This document shows positions 19,830-31,529 of a stretch of 64,000 nt of DNA, piece by piece (the stretch's first letter is position 1; every line of letters starts with the position of its first letter). The DNA comes from Blattamonas nauphoetae (Eukaryota; Preaxostyla; Oxymonadida). Position numbers and translations under genes: made by a program. The notes beneath the pieces were generated by a model. It did no database searches. It was not told where the DNA came from and saw nothing but the letters and a program-made list of their open reading frames with translations. The DNA lies in the NCBI GenBank assembly GCA_033064195.1, contig JARBJD010000034.1, forward strand, positions 62,001-126,000, in the 5' to 3' direction.

Positions 19830-20106
19830 ACACTAGTTATGGGTCACTCCGACAGTGATTTCTCCGACTGTCGGTCATCCATCATATTCCGGCACTAATC
19901 TCGAAGATACTCCTTCTTCTTGGTCACTCGCCTCTTTCCTTCGCATTATGCGTTGTCCTCTGTTTCAGAAAAGACAAGATTGAATCAAGATGCTGAGGCG
20001 CTCATCTAGCACACAAAACATGTACTAGCGTCAATACCAACAACAAAATGGTTAAAACTGATCAATGCATGGATAAACATCTTGAGTACACTCGAATGCT
20101 GTGACT
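19830..20106. other. intergenic with a short inverted repeat
   Basis: CCGACAGT (19849-19856) and ACTGTCGG (19867-19874) form a perfect 8-bp stem upstream of the orphan-family gene. No transcript or element could be tied to it. Confidence 0.25.
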
Positions 20107-21024
20107 TTAGTGCGGGATGGTCAGACGAGACGCGACCTGCCCCCGCGGAAGCGCAGGAGTCTCTTTCAGGCCTGCCTTCGACCGACCGAAGAAATATTGT
20201 TCGCGTTCCGATGAATTCCCTCCTGGAATCTCAATTGCACGGACGGGACAGAAGTTGAAGCACGCACCGCAAGTACAGCACCTGTCTGCATTCCACGACG
20301 GAATCTTCACTGCTCCGCCTGCTTCTGGCTTTGTCATCGCGTTGTAGGCACAGTGGGACACACACGAGTAGCATCCAATGCATTTCGAAGGATCGATCAC
20401 AATCGGCCCAAACAGCACCGAATTCTTGTTTTCTTCCGGATGAACTGTCTCCGTCACAATTTCGTGCATTTCAGCTGGCTCTCCTTTCTCCAGCCGAGAC
20501 ACAAGCATCGCAATGAAGTCTTCTTCCTTCTTCTTCTGATCCGGCCGCTCCGCATCGTATGTCCCTCGAGGAGATTGCAGAGGAACCGCATTTTCGGGAT
20601 ATTGGAGGAACACGCCACCAATATATTTGGCGTTCTTGTTCCTCAACGACAGCTGTGTCTCCGCGAATTCGAGAGCGTTCCCAGGCTCGTTCCCAAAGGT
20701 GGTGTAAGCGAAGTAGTACTTCATCTTCGCAAAGATTGATGATGGACTGTTCCGCTCGTTCAGAATCTTCATGAACCCGTCAGGGATCGTGTACTACGAA
20801 ACATACGCTCCGATCCCAACCACCTCGGCCTCCACCACGTCTGCCTGGTACTTCTCCGTCAGAGGCGTCACGGAAGATTCCCCAAGAGCCACATACTCCT
20901 TCAGCATCGCAAAACCGTCGTGAAGAGCGACCGTGTGGCCAGCTCCTTCCAGCGCTTTTTGGATGCCCAGGGCAACGTGTTTAGTATTTCCGGTTGTCGA
21001 GAAATAAAGCAGGACTACTTTCAT
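20107..21024 (-). CDS. EFR1-type flavodoxin-ferredoxin fusion protein, interrupted by one TAG
   Basis: Continuous frame of 306 codons except for a single TAG at 20794-20796. The N-terminal 76 residues are flavodoxin-like, with the FMN-phosphate loop FSTTGNT (residues 8-14) after a first beta strand. After the stop the frame goes on with YTIPDGFMKILNERNS and more flavodoxin-like sequence. The C-terminal third carries two 4Fe-4S motifs, CIGCYSCVSHC (CX2CX2CX3C) and CCTCGACFNFCP (CX2CX2CX3CP). This architecture is known from anaerobic bacteria and archaea and serves electron transfer, so bacterial acquisition is likely (inference). TAG also ends the gene at 21367, so it is a true stop here. Pseudogene, sequencing error and read-through all remain possible. 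No introns, no targeting peptide. Confidence 0.85.
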
Positions 21025-21366
21025 GGTTGTCTTCGGAGATTTGAAATTTTACGAACCATAACCTCACGTTTTCTCTGATCAACCTCGTTTTCTCCAATCA
21101 GCGTTAAAAACATCTAATCATCGAAGCTGTCGATTACTCATCACATTTTGGCGGTGAAAGTCAAGATGCTTTGGTTCATTCCCGTCAATTGTGATGTCCA
21201 GAGTTGCCGTACTTGAACCGAATGGTATTCTCGAAGAGAGACAAAATGTGGTTCTGGAGATGGTGAACCCGCAAGGCCGAGTTGTTGGGTCATTCCAATC
21301 TGCTGAATCATCCTGAGAGAGATGAAGGACGGATGAACGATGAAAGGAAGAAGAGGAAAGATACTG
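21025..21366. other. intergenic, no gene seen
   Basis: Upstream flank of the flavodoxin-ferredoxin gene and downstream flank of the next minus-strand gene. No structure noticed. Confidence 0.4.
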
Positions 21367-22401
21367 CTACATCATCACCACATTCGATCCCAGAAATCGT
21401 GAGATTGAGCAACAATCGACGCCAATCCTGATGTTATAAACTCCATCCTTAATGTGCTTCAGCTTCTGTTCGAGTGTGTCTTCGATGCCTTCCGAAATCA
21501 GAGATTGGATCATCCTTTGACCTGATTTGATCACTTTTTTGTCTTGTGTCTTCAATTCCCTGAGCAAATCGTCGATGTTGGCGAGAGTTTTCCAGATGGA
21601 TTGTCGACTTTCGACGACAGAGAGACAACTTGAGAATGCCATCGCAATCGGAGAAGCAAGAACAAATTCTAAAGTGGGACGATGAGATGGACCTATTGGA
21701 ATGAGGGCATCCAATAGATTCATAAAACAGCGGATCAGGTCTTCATGGATGTGGAATCGATTTGAGATCAGATATGTGACATATTGAGTCGATGGAATCA
21801 CGGCCTTCTGAAAAATCATTTCACGATGATTGTATTGGTCGACTGCAGCAGTGATGCCAAGTTGTCTGAGACACGATGAGTACGAAAGGTAGAGACTGCT
21901 GACGATGATTCTAATAGTAAGGTCGATATTTTTTGCAGATCCAGAAATTGGCTGTGGGTGAGGTTGAACACTCGCTAAGAGATTGGATACCAGATCTGCT
22001 TCCACAAAACGAAGTCGAACAGCATCCGGTGAGAATTCGACAATTCTGCGGAAGGTTGTCAAAGCTGCTGCCACAATTGACGAGTGAGGACACGCCACCA
22101 AAGTGAGAATGCCCTGAATAAAGCCAGAAGGCGATCCGTTTGATAACGGGACGAGGTCAGTGAAGTGCTTGTCCGTTAGACCTTCGTCAGTCCAATCTGG
22201 TTCGAGGAGCTTTAAAAACTCAGTAGCTCTGAATTGAAGGGCATTGGTAAATGGGTATTCTTGTGTTACAAGGGCAACAAGAGAGCAGAAAACGGTTGAC
22301 TTGTTCTCAGACGACAGTTCCGAGTTCATATCGTATGATAGGAACGAGTCTTGTAATGCATTTTCGTTGGATGTGGTTAAAGCTCGAGTTTCTTCTTCCA
22401 T
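21367..22401 (-). CDS. orphan helical-repeat family protein (subfamily B)
   Basis: 344 residues, ending in TAG. Landmarks: STVFCSLVALVTQEYPFTNA, RATEFLKLLEPDW, SPSGFIQGILTLVACPHSSI, HREMIFQKAVIPSTQYVTYL, ISNRFHIHED, IGPSHRPTLEFVLASPIAMA, GQRMIQSLISEGIEDTLEQK. It is close to the tandem pair at 57918 and 60297 although 36 kb away, so the family spreads by more than local duplication. Cytosolic by lack of signal peptide. Confidence 0.85.
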   Translation of the reverse strand: MEEETRALTTSNENALQDSFLSYDMNSELSSENKSTVFCSLVALVTQEYPFTNALQFRATEFLKLLEPDWTDEGLTDKHFTDLVPLSNGSPSGFIQGILTLVACPHSSIVAAALTTFRRIVEFSPDAVRLRFVEADLVSNLLASVQPHPQPISGSAKNIDLTIRIIVSSLYLSYSSCLRQLGITAAVDQYNHREMIFQKAVIPSTQYVTYLISNRFHIHEDLIRCFMNLLDALIPIGPSHRPTLEFVLASPIAMAFSSCLSVVESRQSIWKTLANIDDLLRELKTQDKKVIKSGQRMIQSLISEGIEDTLEQKLKHIKDGVYNIRIGVDCCSISRFLGSNVVMM

Positions 22402-22630
22402 GGAGATAGAAGGATGATCATCCCACAGTGAGATTTAGAGAATCATGTCGATAAAAGGTTGGTTAAAAAATGAAGATTACGAGAAATAAACGAGCTTCTT
22501 AATCCAAAAGAATTATTGACGGCTTTCTTGAGCCAGACACCATAAATAAGGCTGTCCCTCTTCTTCGATCTTTCCCTCGAGGACAGTTTGAATTTCTGTC
22601 AGGAAATGATTCGGGACAGTCATACCCGAG

Positions 22631-25600
22631 TCAGATGGCCGAATCAAGAGTGGCAGAATCGTTGGCGAGCTGTTCGAGTATCACTTGATTCTTCTTTTTC
22701 TTCTTTTTTGGCTTCGTGTCTGGCTCTCCGTCCAAAAGTGGTGTGTCTTCATTTTCTCCAACTTCCTGAATGTCAGCGTCTTTCTTCTTCTTTCGCTTCT
22801 TCTTGCCTTCCACTTCCTGTGCTCTTGACTCTTCCTCCACTCCCTCTTCCATCACACTCTCCTCTTCAACCTTCGCTCCTTCGTCCACCCTCTCTGCTTC
22901 GTCCTTCTTTCCTTTCTTATTCTTCTTCTTCTTTCTCTTCCCTTCGTCTTTCCCTTCGGCTTGGTCTTCGACACGTTCAACAGGCTCTTCTTGTTCTGCG
23001 ATCATTCGTTCTTCCATCGCTTTCTGTCGTTCCTCATCTTCGTCATATGCAATCTTCTTTCGTTTCTTCTTTGTTTTCTTCTCTCCATCTTCCTCCTGTT
23101 CTCGTTCAGCTTCCATCCCGTCTTTTTCCTCAATTCGCTTCTTCCGCTTTTTCTTCTTCTCCTTCTTCCCAACCTCTTCTTCCAAATTCTGTTCAATTTG
23201 TTCCATCTCCCCTTCCACAACCTCATTCTGTGTCTCTTTCTTCTTTCTCTTTCGTTTCGGTCGTTCCACTGTCTCATCCAATCCGTTCGTCTCTTTCTCC
23301 TCCTCACCTCGCTCCATCATGACATCGTTGTTCGCTGCGACAACTTCGTCATCTGTTTCCATCCATCTCTTCTTTTTCTTCTTCTTTTTCTGAACTGGTC
23401 GCTCATCCAAGTCGTTCACCCTTGCTGCTGTGTTCTCTTCCGCTTTTGTTTGTTGTCCTGAAATATCAACAAACACTTCAAACGAAGGATCTTGTGTCAG
23501 CTTCTCCAGTGTTTTCATTGAGTGAGGTCGTTCCTGTTCATCATCATCATTCTTCAGATCGAATTGCTCGTTGAATTTGGGCGCGATGATCAGATCAGCA
23601 AGTGTGTCGGTCTCTGTCGGTTCGTCCATTTGTTTGACAAGAGAGGGATCTGACTTGTCTTCTGTGTCTTCTTCTTTTTCAGTGCATTCCTCTTCTTCTT
23701 CCTCTGAAACCTTCTCATCTTCCTTCTTCTGACGACGACGACACACCACACACACAATAATCAGAACAACCAACATCAGAAACACAACCACTCCAACAAT
23801 CACAGGGATCAGCCACGCCATCGTCCCCAATCCAGGCGACCACGCTTTTCTGATCGGGAAAGTGAAGAGGTCTTCAGTCGCCACAGCATTCCCATGAATA
23901 AGTCGACCACGAACTTCATTCGATGAAGACGAGAGATTGGAGACGATGGACGAGGGAAGATCGAGCGAGATGAATGTCTCGTTGAACGATGTCGCGATGC
24001 TCGGAAGCAGTTCGATTTTGGTTGATTTCGGTTCTCCTGATTCGCTCTCTCCAACAACTTCAAAGTACAGTCCACACGGGATCAGTGTCGATCCGTGGAT
24101 TTCAACATGGTACGTGTCTGTTTCTTTGTCCAATGTGCACGTCGAGAGATCGCGTCGAACGGAGGGCACGAAGAACGGCGAGTCCAGATTGATGATTGGC
24201 GAAGAGAGAGTGCAATCCGAAGACGCAATCCAAGAGGAGACGCTTTCGTCTGTTCCATCTCCTCCACTCAGACTCCGAACTTCAACACTTCCATCATCAG
24301 AACAATGAATGTTCCGACAGACAGATGGGAACGAAGAAAAGTGAGGAGAGTTCGACAAGAATTCACTTGTGTCAATCACGAGTGAGCCAGATTTGATGAG
24401 AAAGGCACCCATTGAGAGCTGGCGGAACGACATTTCGGAGATCGACGACGATGAGTTCACAAGTTGCATCACTCCCGACTCCCATCTACACATATCGCTT
24501 GTGTCGTCTGTGTGTATTCTTGATGAAGATGGCGTTCCGACGATCGATCCCTGCTTCAGAGTCACAACAGCGTTCACAGCAGAGAGCAACACAAACGACG
24601 GCGAGGACACTTCGATCAGCACGTCGAGCTGTCGCATCTCGAGTGAACTCCGAATCACAATCATCGCCTCTCGTCTTCCCAGCGATGCTGTCGACGGGAT
24701 CACCAGCCTGTCCATCCCATTCGGCCCAGCTGACCACATCCTCAGTGATCCACTTGTCTGTTCAATCGATGTTGCTAGCTCGGATTCGTCGAGAAGCGCG
24801 ATCGACACAGAGTTCATTGACAGTGACTCCACAATCCCCACGCCCAATCCACCGACTTGCACGGTCGACTCTTCGCTCCACACAGCTTGCTCACCTCTCC
24901 ACGCACAGAAGACACATACAATGTGATATCAAGTTGGACGGGAGGAATGACAAACGAGAGCTGATTCGGAATGCGGACGACGTCTCCTTCCAAACTGTTG
25001 ATGCTCGAAATCACATATTCCTCTTCACGCACGAAAAGGGATCAAACACATCAACATCGATGAGTCCTTCGTTTTGGAGAAAGTCCACACTGAACACCAC
25101 TACCAGAGCAGTCCCACTTTTCATCACACCAATGTCTCCATCGATCATATAATCATACACATGATTGCCTTGCGTGGTGTTCGTGCACACATTGTCGTCG
25201 AAGAGGATATCTGTCAGAACGACCGAGCCAAGCGCCTGATACTGTTTGAGCCAGATTCCTCCAGTTCGGTATCCTTCGTTGTTCGAGACTGTGCTGTTGT
25301 CGAATCGACAGTCGCCCACAATGAAGATGCGGATCGGATTCTCTTGTTTGAGAGGAGAAGCTGTTTTCGATCGCGAATCTTCGAATGTGCATTTGGCGAT
25401 AGTCAATGGATGGAGGAATTGGACTTGGAAATGCCCACCACGTGTTCCAGTGTTGTTCGAGAACCAGCAATTGAACAGTGTGAACGAGAACTTCCGACTC
25501 CGCTGGAATCGTTGTTGTGCATCAGGAACAGCGCTCCTCCAGTTGAAACGCTATCCGTCGTACGGCATCTCACGAACGAAGTGTCCTTCACAACATAGTC

Positions 25601-26809
25601 AGCACGGTAATGAATGCTGCTGACTGCTGCACCGTATGTCGATGCGGACAGATCGGAGAAGGCGCAAGACACGATCCACACCGGATTGCGCACAGCTTCG
25701 TCTTCATAGTGTTGCTCATGAGAGATGCGGGATGATTTTGAGATGTGGGTTGTGTATTCCTTGCTCGGGTCTTGTGTCGGCTCTGCGATTGGGGAGGGAG
25801 CAGAGTTGGTGGTGCAGGACGAGAACGAACAGTTCGACAGCAGAGACGAGCCTGCCCAGTCCAACGACAGTCCGCTTGTCCCACAAAGATGATTCGTCGA
25901 TTCCAACACCGAAACTCCAATCAGCCGTTGGGTCAGAAAGGAGCACGAAGGAGCGGTTCTCGGAGGAAGGAGTGTGCTTGTCGTGTTGGTCAGCGAAGAG
26001 GTGGACAGAGACACAGAGCATCCAACAATCCCACACAGACCACTCCCAATAAAACTCCCGAAATCGAAAAGCGGGCCTGTTCCGACGACGAGATGCTGAG
26101 ATTTCATAGTCAACCCACTTCCCACTATCGAGACTGATCCAACTCCAAAAGTGTCCGCATTATCTCCTCCGTCCGAACCATCACTCGTGGATGGAGAAAA
26201 TGAGGCTGGTCCGCTCACCAGTGGCAGCAGAGACGGCGATTCGGATGATGAGTGATGGCTGCATGAGATAATCGATACAGACACTGATGATTCTATCCTC
26301 GAATCCCCAATCACAAATGGACACGTGTCAGCACACGACGTGATTTCACAACGAGAAACCACAAATGTCGACGAGCGGATCAAGCCAACCGCTGTGTCTG
26401 GGGTATTCGCATAGAATCGCAGATTGTCAAGTCGGAATGTGCTGTTCCACACATCAAACATCACAGAAAGTGGTGTTGCTTGGGGGAAGATGTCGTTCTT
26501 CTTGTGATCCAATCTGCTTTCTGATGAGCTGTCTCGTGCATTGTTTCTGTGAGAGATAGACGTTATTGACCCTGAAAGAGTCAAACTAGTCGAGTACACA
26601 GTGAGTTTGTTGGCAAAATAATGACCATCTGGAACGACAATGTCAAGATGTTGAGAGAACGATTCGTCGTTCAGTTGGTTGACCTGTTTGCCCAGGAACA
26701 CAGCGAAATCAGAAGAAAATTGACACTGGGCGTGTGAATTTGACGAGGAGAGTGAACAAATCCTCGAAGTGAGGAACAGAATCAGTTGGAACAAAGAAAT
26801 GAAGAACAT
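22631..26809 (-). pseudogene. surface protein gene, array copy 1 (short form, frame-broken)
   Basis: Starts with signal peptide MFFISLFQLILFLTSRICSL and a beta-helix ectodomain (26809-25403), then goes through frame changes at about 25490, 25030 and 24836. The C-terminal frame 24883-22631 is intact and contains the membrane helix (AWLIPVIVGVVVFLMLVVLI) and the complete Lys/Glu-rich cytosolic tail ending TLDSAI. Relative to copy 4 it lacks ~1.49 kb of Ig-like modules, without loss of frame at that junction. Two of the three breaks are one-base differences in C runs; the third (at 25030) is shared by copies 1-3. This is the only copy whose tail frame is whole. A type I membrane protein of roughly 1,390 residues if the breaks are sequencing artefacts. 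Confidence 0.75.
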
Positions 26810-27085
26810 CAGATTATGGTTTGTTCAATAAAATCACAGAAGATTCGATAAAGTTCGAAAACAGACATAAACAATTCACGAAATGTTCATTGGAATGTAA
26901 ATTCGACGAGAGTCGGTGAAAAATGAAGATTACGAGAAATAAACGAGCTTCTTAATCCAAAAGAATTAGTGACGGCTTTCTTGAGCCAGACACCATAAAT
27001 AAGGCTGTCCCTCTTCTTTGTTCATTCCCTCGAGGTCAGTTTGTATTTCTCTCGAGAAATGGTTCGGGACGAGGTCATACTCTCG

Positions 27086-30000
27086 TTAGATGTCCGAATC
27101 GAGAGTGGCAGAATCGTTGGCGAGTTGTTCGAGCATCACTTGATTCTTCTTTTTCTTCTTTTTGGCTTCGTGTCTGGCTCTCCGTCCAAAAGTGGTGTGT
27201 CTTCATTCTCTCCAACTTCCTGAATGTTCGTAGCTTCTTTTTCTTCTTTCGCTTCTTCTTTCCTTCTACTTCCTGCGGCGGAGACTCTTCCTCCACTCCT
27301 TGTTCCATGATGTGCTCTTCTCCATCGTTCGCTGCTTCTTGCTCTCCATTTGCTTCTTCCTTCCTTCCTTTCTTGTTCTTCTTCTTTCTCTTCCCTTCTT
27401 CTTTTACCTTCGGCTTGGTCTTCGACACGTTCAACAGGCTCTTCTTGTTCTGCGATCATTCGTTCTTCCATCGCTTTCTGTCGTTCCTCATCTCCGTTAC
27501 GATCAATCTTCCTTCCTTTTCCTTTTTCTCCTCTCTCCATCTTCTTCCTGGTCGGCTTCAGTTTCCATCCCTTTTCCTCCTCACCTCGATTCTTCCGCTT
27601 TTTCTTCTTCTCCCTCTTTGCAGTTTCTTCTTCTTCCAAATTCTGTTCTGTTTGTTCCATCTCCCCTTCCACAACCTCATTCTGTGTCTCTTTCTTCTTT
27701 CTCTTTCGTTTCGGTCGTTCCACTGTCTCATCCAATCCGTTCGTCTCTTTCTCCTCCTCACCTCGCTCCATCATGACATCGTTGTTCGCTGCGACAACTT
27801 CGTCATCTGTTTCCATCCATCTCTTCTTTTCTTCTTCTTTTCTGAACTGGTCGCTCATCCAAGTCGTTCACCATTGTTTCTGTGTTCTCTTCCGTTTCTG
27901 GTTGTCCTGAAATATCAACAAACACTTCCATCGAAGGATCGTGCATCGGCTGCTCCAGTGTTTTCATTGAGTGAGGTCGTTCCTGTTCGTCTCCATCATT
28001 CTTCAGATTGAATTGGTCATTCAATTTTGGCGCCAGGGTCAGATCAGCCTGTGTGTCGGTCTCTGTCGGTTCGTCCATTTGTTTGAGAAGAGATGGATCT
28101 GACTTGTCTTCTGTGTCTTCTTCTTTTCAGTGCATTCCTCTTCTTCTTCCTCTGAAACCTTCTCATCTTCCTTCTTCTGACGACGACACACCACACACAC
28201 AATAATCAGAACAACCAACATCAGAAACACAACCACTCCAACAATCACAGGGATCAGCCACGCCATCGTCCCCAATCCAGGCGACCACGCTTTTCTGATC
28301 GGGAAAGTGAAGAGGTCTTCAGTCGCCACATCCTTTCCATGAATAAGTCGACCACGAACTTCATTCGATGAAGACGAGAGATTGGAGACGATGGACGAAG
28401 CAAGATCGAGAGAGATGAATGATTCGTTGAACGATGTCGCGATGCTCGGAATTAGTTCGATTTTGGTTGATTTCGGTTCTCCTGATTCGCTCTCTCCAAC
28501 AACTTCAAAGTACAGTCCACACGGGATCAGTGTCGATCCGTGGATTTCAACATGGTACGTGTCTGTTTCTTTTGTCCAATGTGCACGTCGAGAGATCGCG
28601 TCGAACGGAGGGCACGAAGAACGGCGAGTCCAGATTGATGATTGGCGAAGAGAGAGTGCAATCCGAAGACGCAATCCAAGAGGAGACGCTTTCGTCTGTT
28701 CCATCTCCTCCACTCAGACTCCGAACTTCAACACTTCCATCATCAGAACAATGAATGTTCCGACAGACAGATGGGAACGAAGAAAAGTGAGGAGAGTTCG
28801 ACAAGAATTCACTGGTGTCAATCACAAGTGAGCCAGATTTGATGAGAAAGGCACCCATTGAGAGCTGGCGGAACGACATTTCGGAGATCGACGACGATGA
28901 GTTCACAAGTTGCATCACTCCCGACTCCCATCTACACATATCGCTTGTGTCGTCTGTGTGTATTCTTGATGAAGATGGCGTTCCGACGATCGATCCCTGC
29001 TTCAGAGTCACAACAGCGTTCACAGCAGAGAGCAACACAAACGACGGCGAGGACACTTCGATCAGCACGTCGAGCTGTCGCATCTCGAGTGAACTCCGAA
29101 TCACAATCATCGCCTCTCGTCTTCCCAGCGATGCTGTCGACGGGATCACCAGCCTGTCCATCCCATTCGGCCCAGCTGACCACATCCTCAGTGATCCACT
29201 TGTCTGTTCAATCGATGTTGCTAGCTCGGATTCGTCGAGAAGCGCGATCGACACAGAGTTCATTGACAGTGACTCCACAATCCCCACGCCCAATCCACCG
29301 ACTTGCACGGTCGACTCTTCGCTCCACACAGCTTGCTCACCTCTCCACGCACAGAAGACACATACAATGTGATATCAAGTTGGACGGGAGGAATGACAAA
29401 CGAGAGCTGATTCGGAATGCGGACGACGTCTCCTTCCAAACTGTTGATGCTCGAAATCACATATTCCTCTTCACGCACGAAAAGGGATCAAACACATCAA
29501 CATCGATGAGTCCTTCGTTTTGGAGAAAGTCCACACTGAACACCACTACCAGAGCAGTCCCACTTTTCATCACACCAATGTCTCCATCGATCATATAATC
29601 ATACACATGATTGCCTTGCGTGGTGTTCGTGCACACATTGTCGTCGAAGAGGATATCTGTCAGAACGACCGAGCCAAGCGCCTGATACTGTTTGAGCCAG
29701 ATTCCTCCAGTTCGGTATCCTTCGTTGTTCGAGACTGTGCTGTTGTCGAATCGACAGTCGCCCACAATGAAGATGCGGATCGGATTCTCTTGTTTGAGAG
29801 GAGAAGCTGTTTTCGATCGCGAATCTTCGAATGTGCATTTGGCGATAGTCAATGGATGGAGGAATTGGACTTGGAAATGCCCACCACGTGTTCCAGTGTT
29901 GTTCGAGAACCAGCAATTGAACAGTGTGAACGAGAACTTCCGACTCCGCTGGAATCGTTGTTGTGCATCAGGAACAGCGCTCCTCCAGTTGAAACGCTAT

Positions 30001-31254
30001 CCGTCGTACGGCATCTCACGAACGAAGTGTCCTTCACAACATAGTCAGCACGGTAATGAATGCTGCTGACTGCTGCACCGTATGTCGATGCGGACAGATC
30101 GGAGAAGGCGCAAGACACGATCCACACCGGATTGCGCACAGCTTCGTCTTCATAGTGTTGCTCATGAGAGATGCGGGATGATTTTGAGATGTGGGTTGTG
30201 TATTCCTTGCTCGGGTCTTGTGTCGGCTCTGCGATTGGGGAGGGAGCAGAGTTGGTGGTGCAGGACGAGAACGAACAGTTCGACAGCAGAGACGAGCCTG
30301 CCCAGTCCAACGACAGTCCGCTTGTCCCACAAAGATGATTCGTCGATTCCAACACCGAAACTCCAATCAGCCGTTGGGTCAGAAAGGAGCACGAAGGAGC
30401 GGTTCTCGGAGGAAGGAGTGTGCTTGTCGTGTTGGTCAGCGAAGAGGTGGACAGAGACACAGAGCATCCAACAATCCCACACAGACCACTCCCAATAAAA
30501 CTCCCGAAATCGAAAAGCGGGCCTGTTCCGACGACGAGATGCTGAGATTTCATAGTCAACCCACTTCCCACTATCGAGACTGATCCAACTCCAAAAGTGT
30601 CCGCATTATCTCCTCCGTCCGAACCATCACTCGTGGATGGAGAAAATGAGGCTGGTCCGCTCACCAGTGGCAGCAGAGACGGCGATTCGGATGATGAGTG
30701 ATGGCTGCATGAGATAATCGATACAGACACTGATGATTCTATCCTCGAATCCCCAATCACAAATGGACACGTGTCAGCACACGACGTGATTTCACAACGA
30801 GAAACCACAAATGTCGACGAGCGGATCAAGCCAACCGCTGTGTCTGGGGTATTCGCATAGAATCGCAGATTGTCAAGTCGGAATGTGCTGTTCCACACAT
30901 CAAACATCACAGAAAGTGGTGTTGCTTGGGGAAGATGTCGTTCTTCTTGTGATCCAATCTGCTTTCTGATGAGCTGTCTCGTGCATTGTTTCTGTGAGAG
31001 ATAGACGTTATTGACCCTGAAAGAGTCAAACTAGTCGAGTACACAGTGAGTTTGTTGGCAAAATAATGACCATCTGGAACGACAATGTCAAGATGTTGAG
31101 AGAACGATTCGTCGTTCAGTTGGTTGACCTGTTTGCCCAGGAACACAGCGAAATCAGAAGAAAATTGACACTGGGCGTGTGAATTTGACGAGGAGAGTGA
31201 ACAAATCCTCGAAGTGAGGAACAGAATCAGTTGGAACAAAGAAATGAAGAACAT
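27086..31254 (-). pseudogene. surface protein gene, array copy 2 (short form, frame-broken)
   Basis: Same architecture as copy 1, near-identical to copy 3. The frame is broken early (after NDIFPK, at the G run near 30926), at the positions shared with copy 1, at an extra T near 28570, at the T run before the tail (about 28127) and again within the Lys-rich tail. The tail sequence (GQPETEENTETMVNDL, APKLNDQFNLKNDGDEQ) is of the copy 3/4 type and not the copy 1 type. Almost every break is a one-base change in a homopolymer. Confidence 0.75.
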
Positions 31255-31529
31255 CAGATTATGGTTTGTTCAATAAAATCACAGAAGATTCGATAAAGTT
31301 CGAAAACAGACATAAACAATTCACGAAATGTTCATTGGAATGTAAATTCGACGAGAGTCGGTGAAAAATGAAGATTACGAGAAATAAACGAGCTTCTTAA
31401 TCCAAAGAATTAGTGACGGCTTTCTTGAGCCAGACACCATAAATAAGGCTGTCCCTCTTCTTTGTTCATTCCCTCGAGGTCAGTTTGTATTTCTCTCGAG
31501 AAATGGTTCGGGACGAGGTCATACTCTCG

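Noticed and set aside
19849-19874. 8-bp perfect hairpin as an operator or attachment site
   Set aside because: Short stems like this are expected by chance over 64 kb, and no partner gene or second copy was found.
20788-20805. GTATGT...TAG as a tiny intron explaining the stop in the flavodoxin-ferredoxin gene
   Set aside because: Only 13 nt and not frame-preserving; a single TAG is simpler.
22770-23400. Long plus-strand Ser/Phe/Leu-rich frames opposite the array tails
   Set aside because: They are the complement of Lys/Glu codons in the minus-strand tail; composition explains their openness, and the same holds for the equivalent frames in units 2-4.
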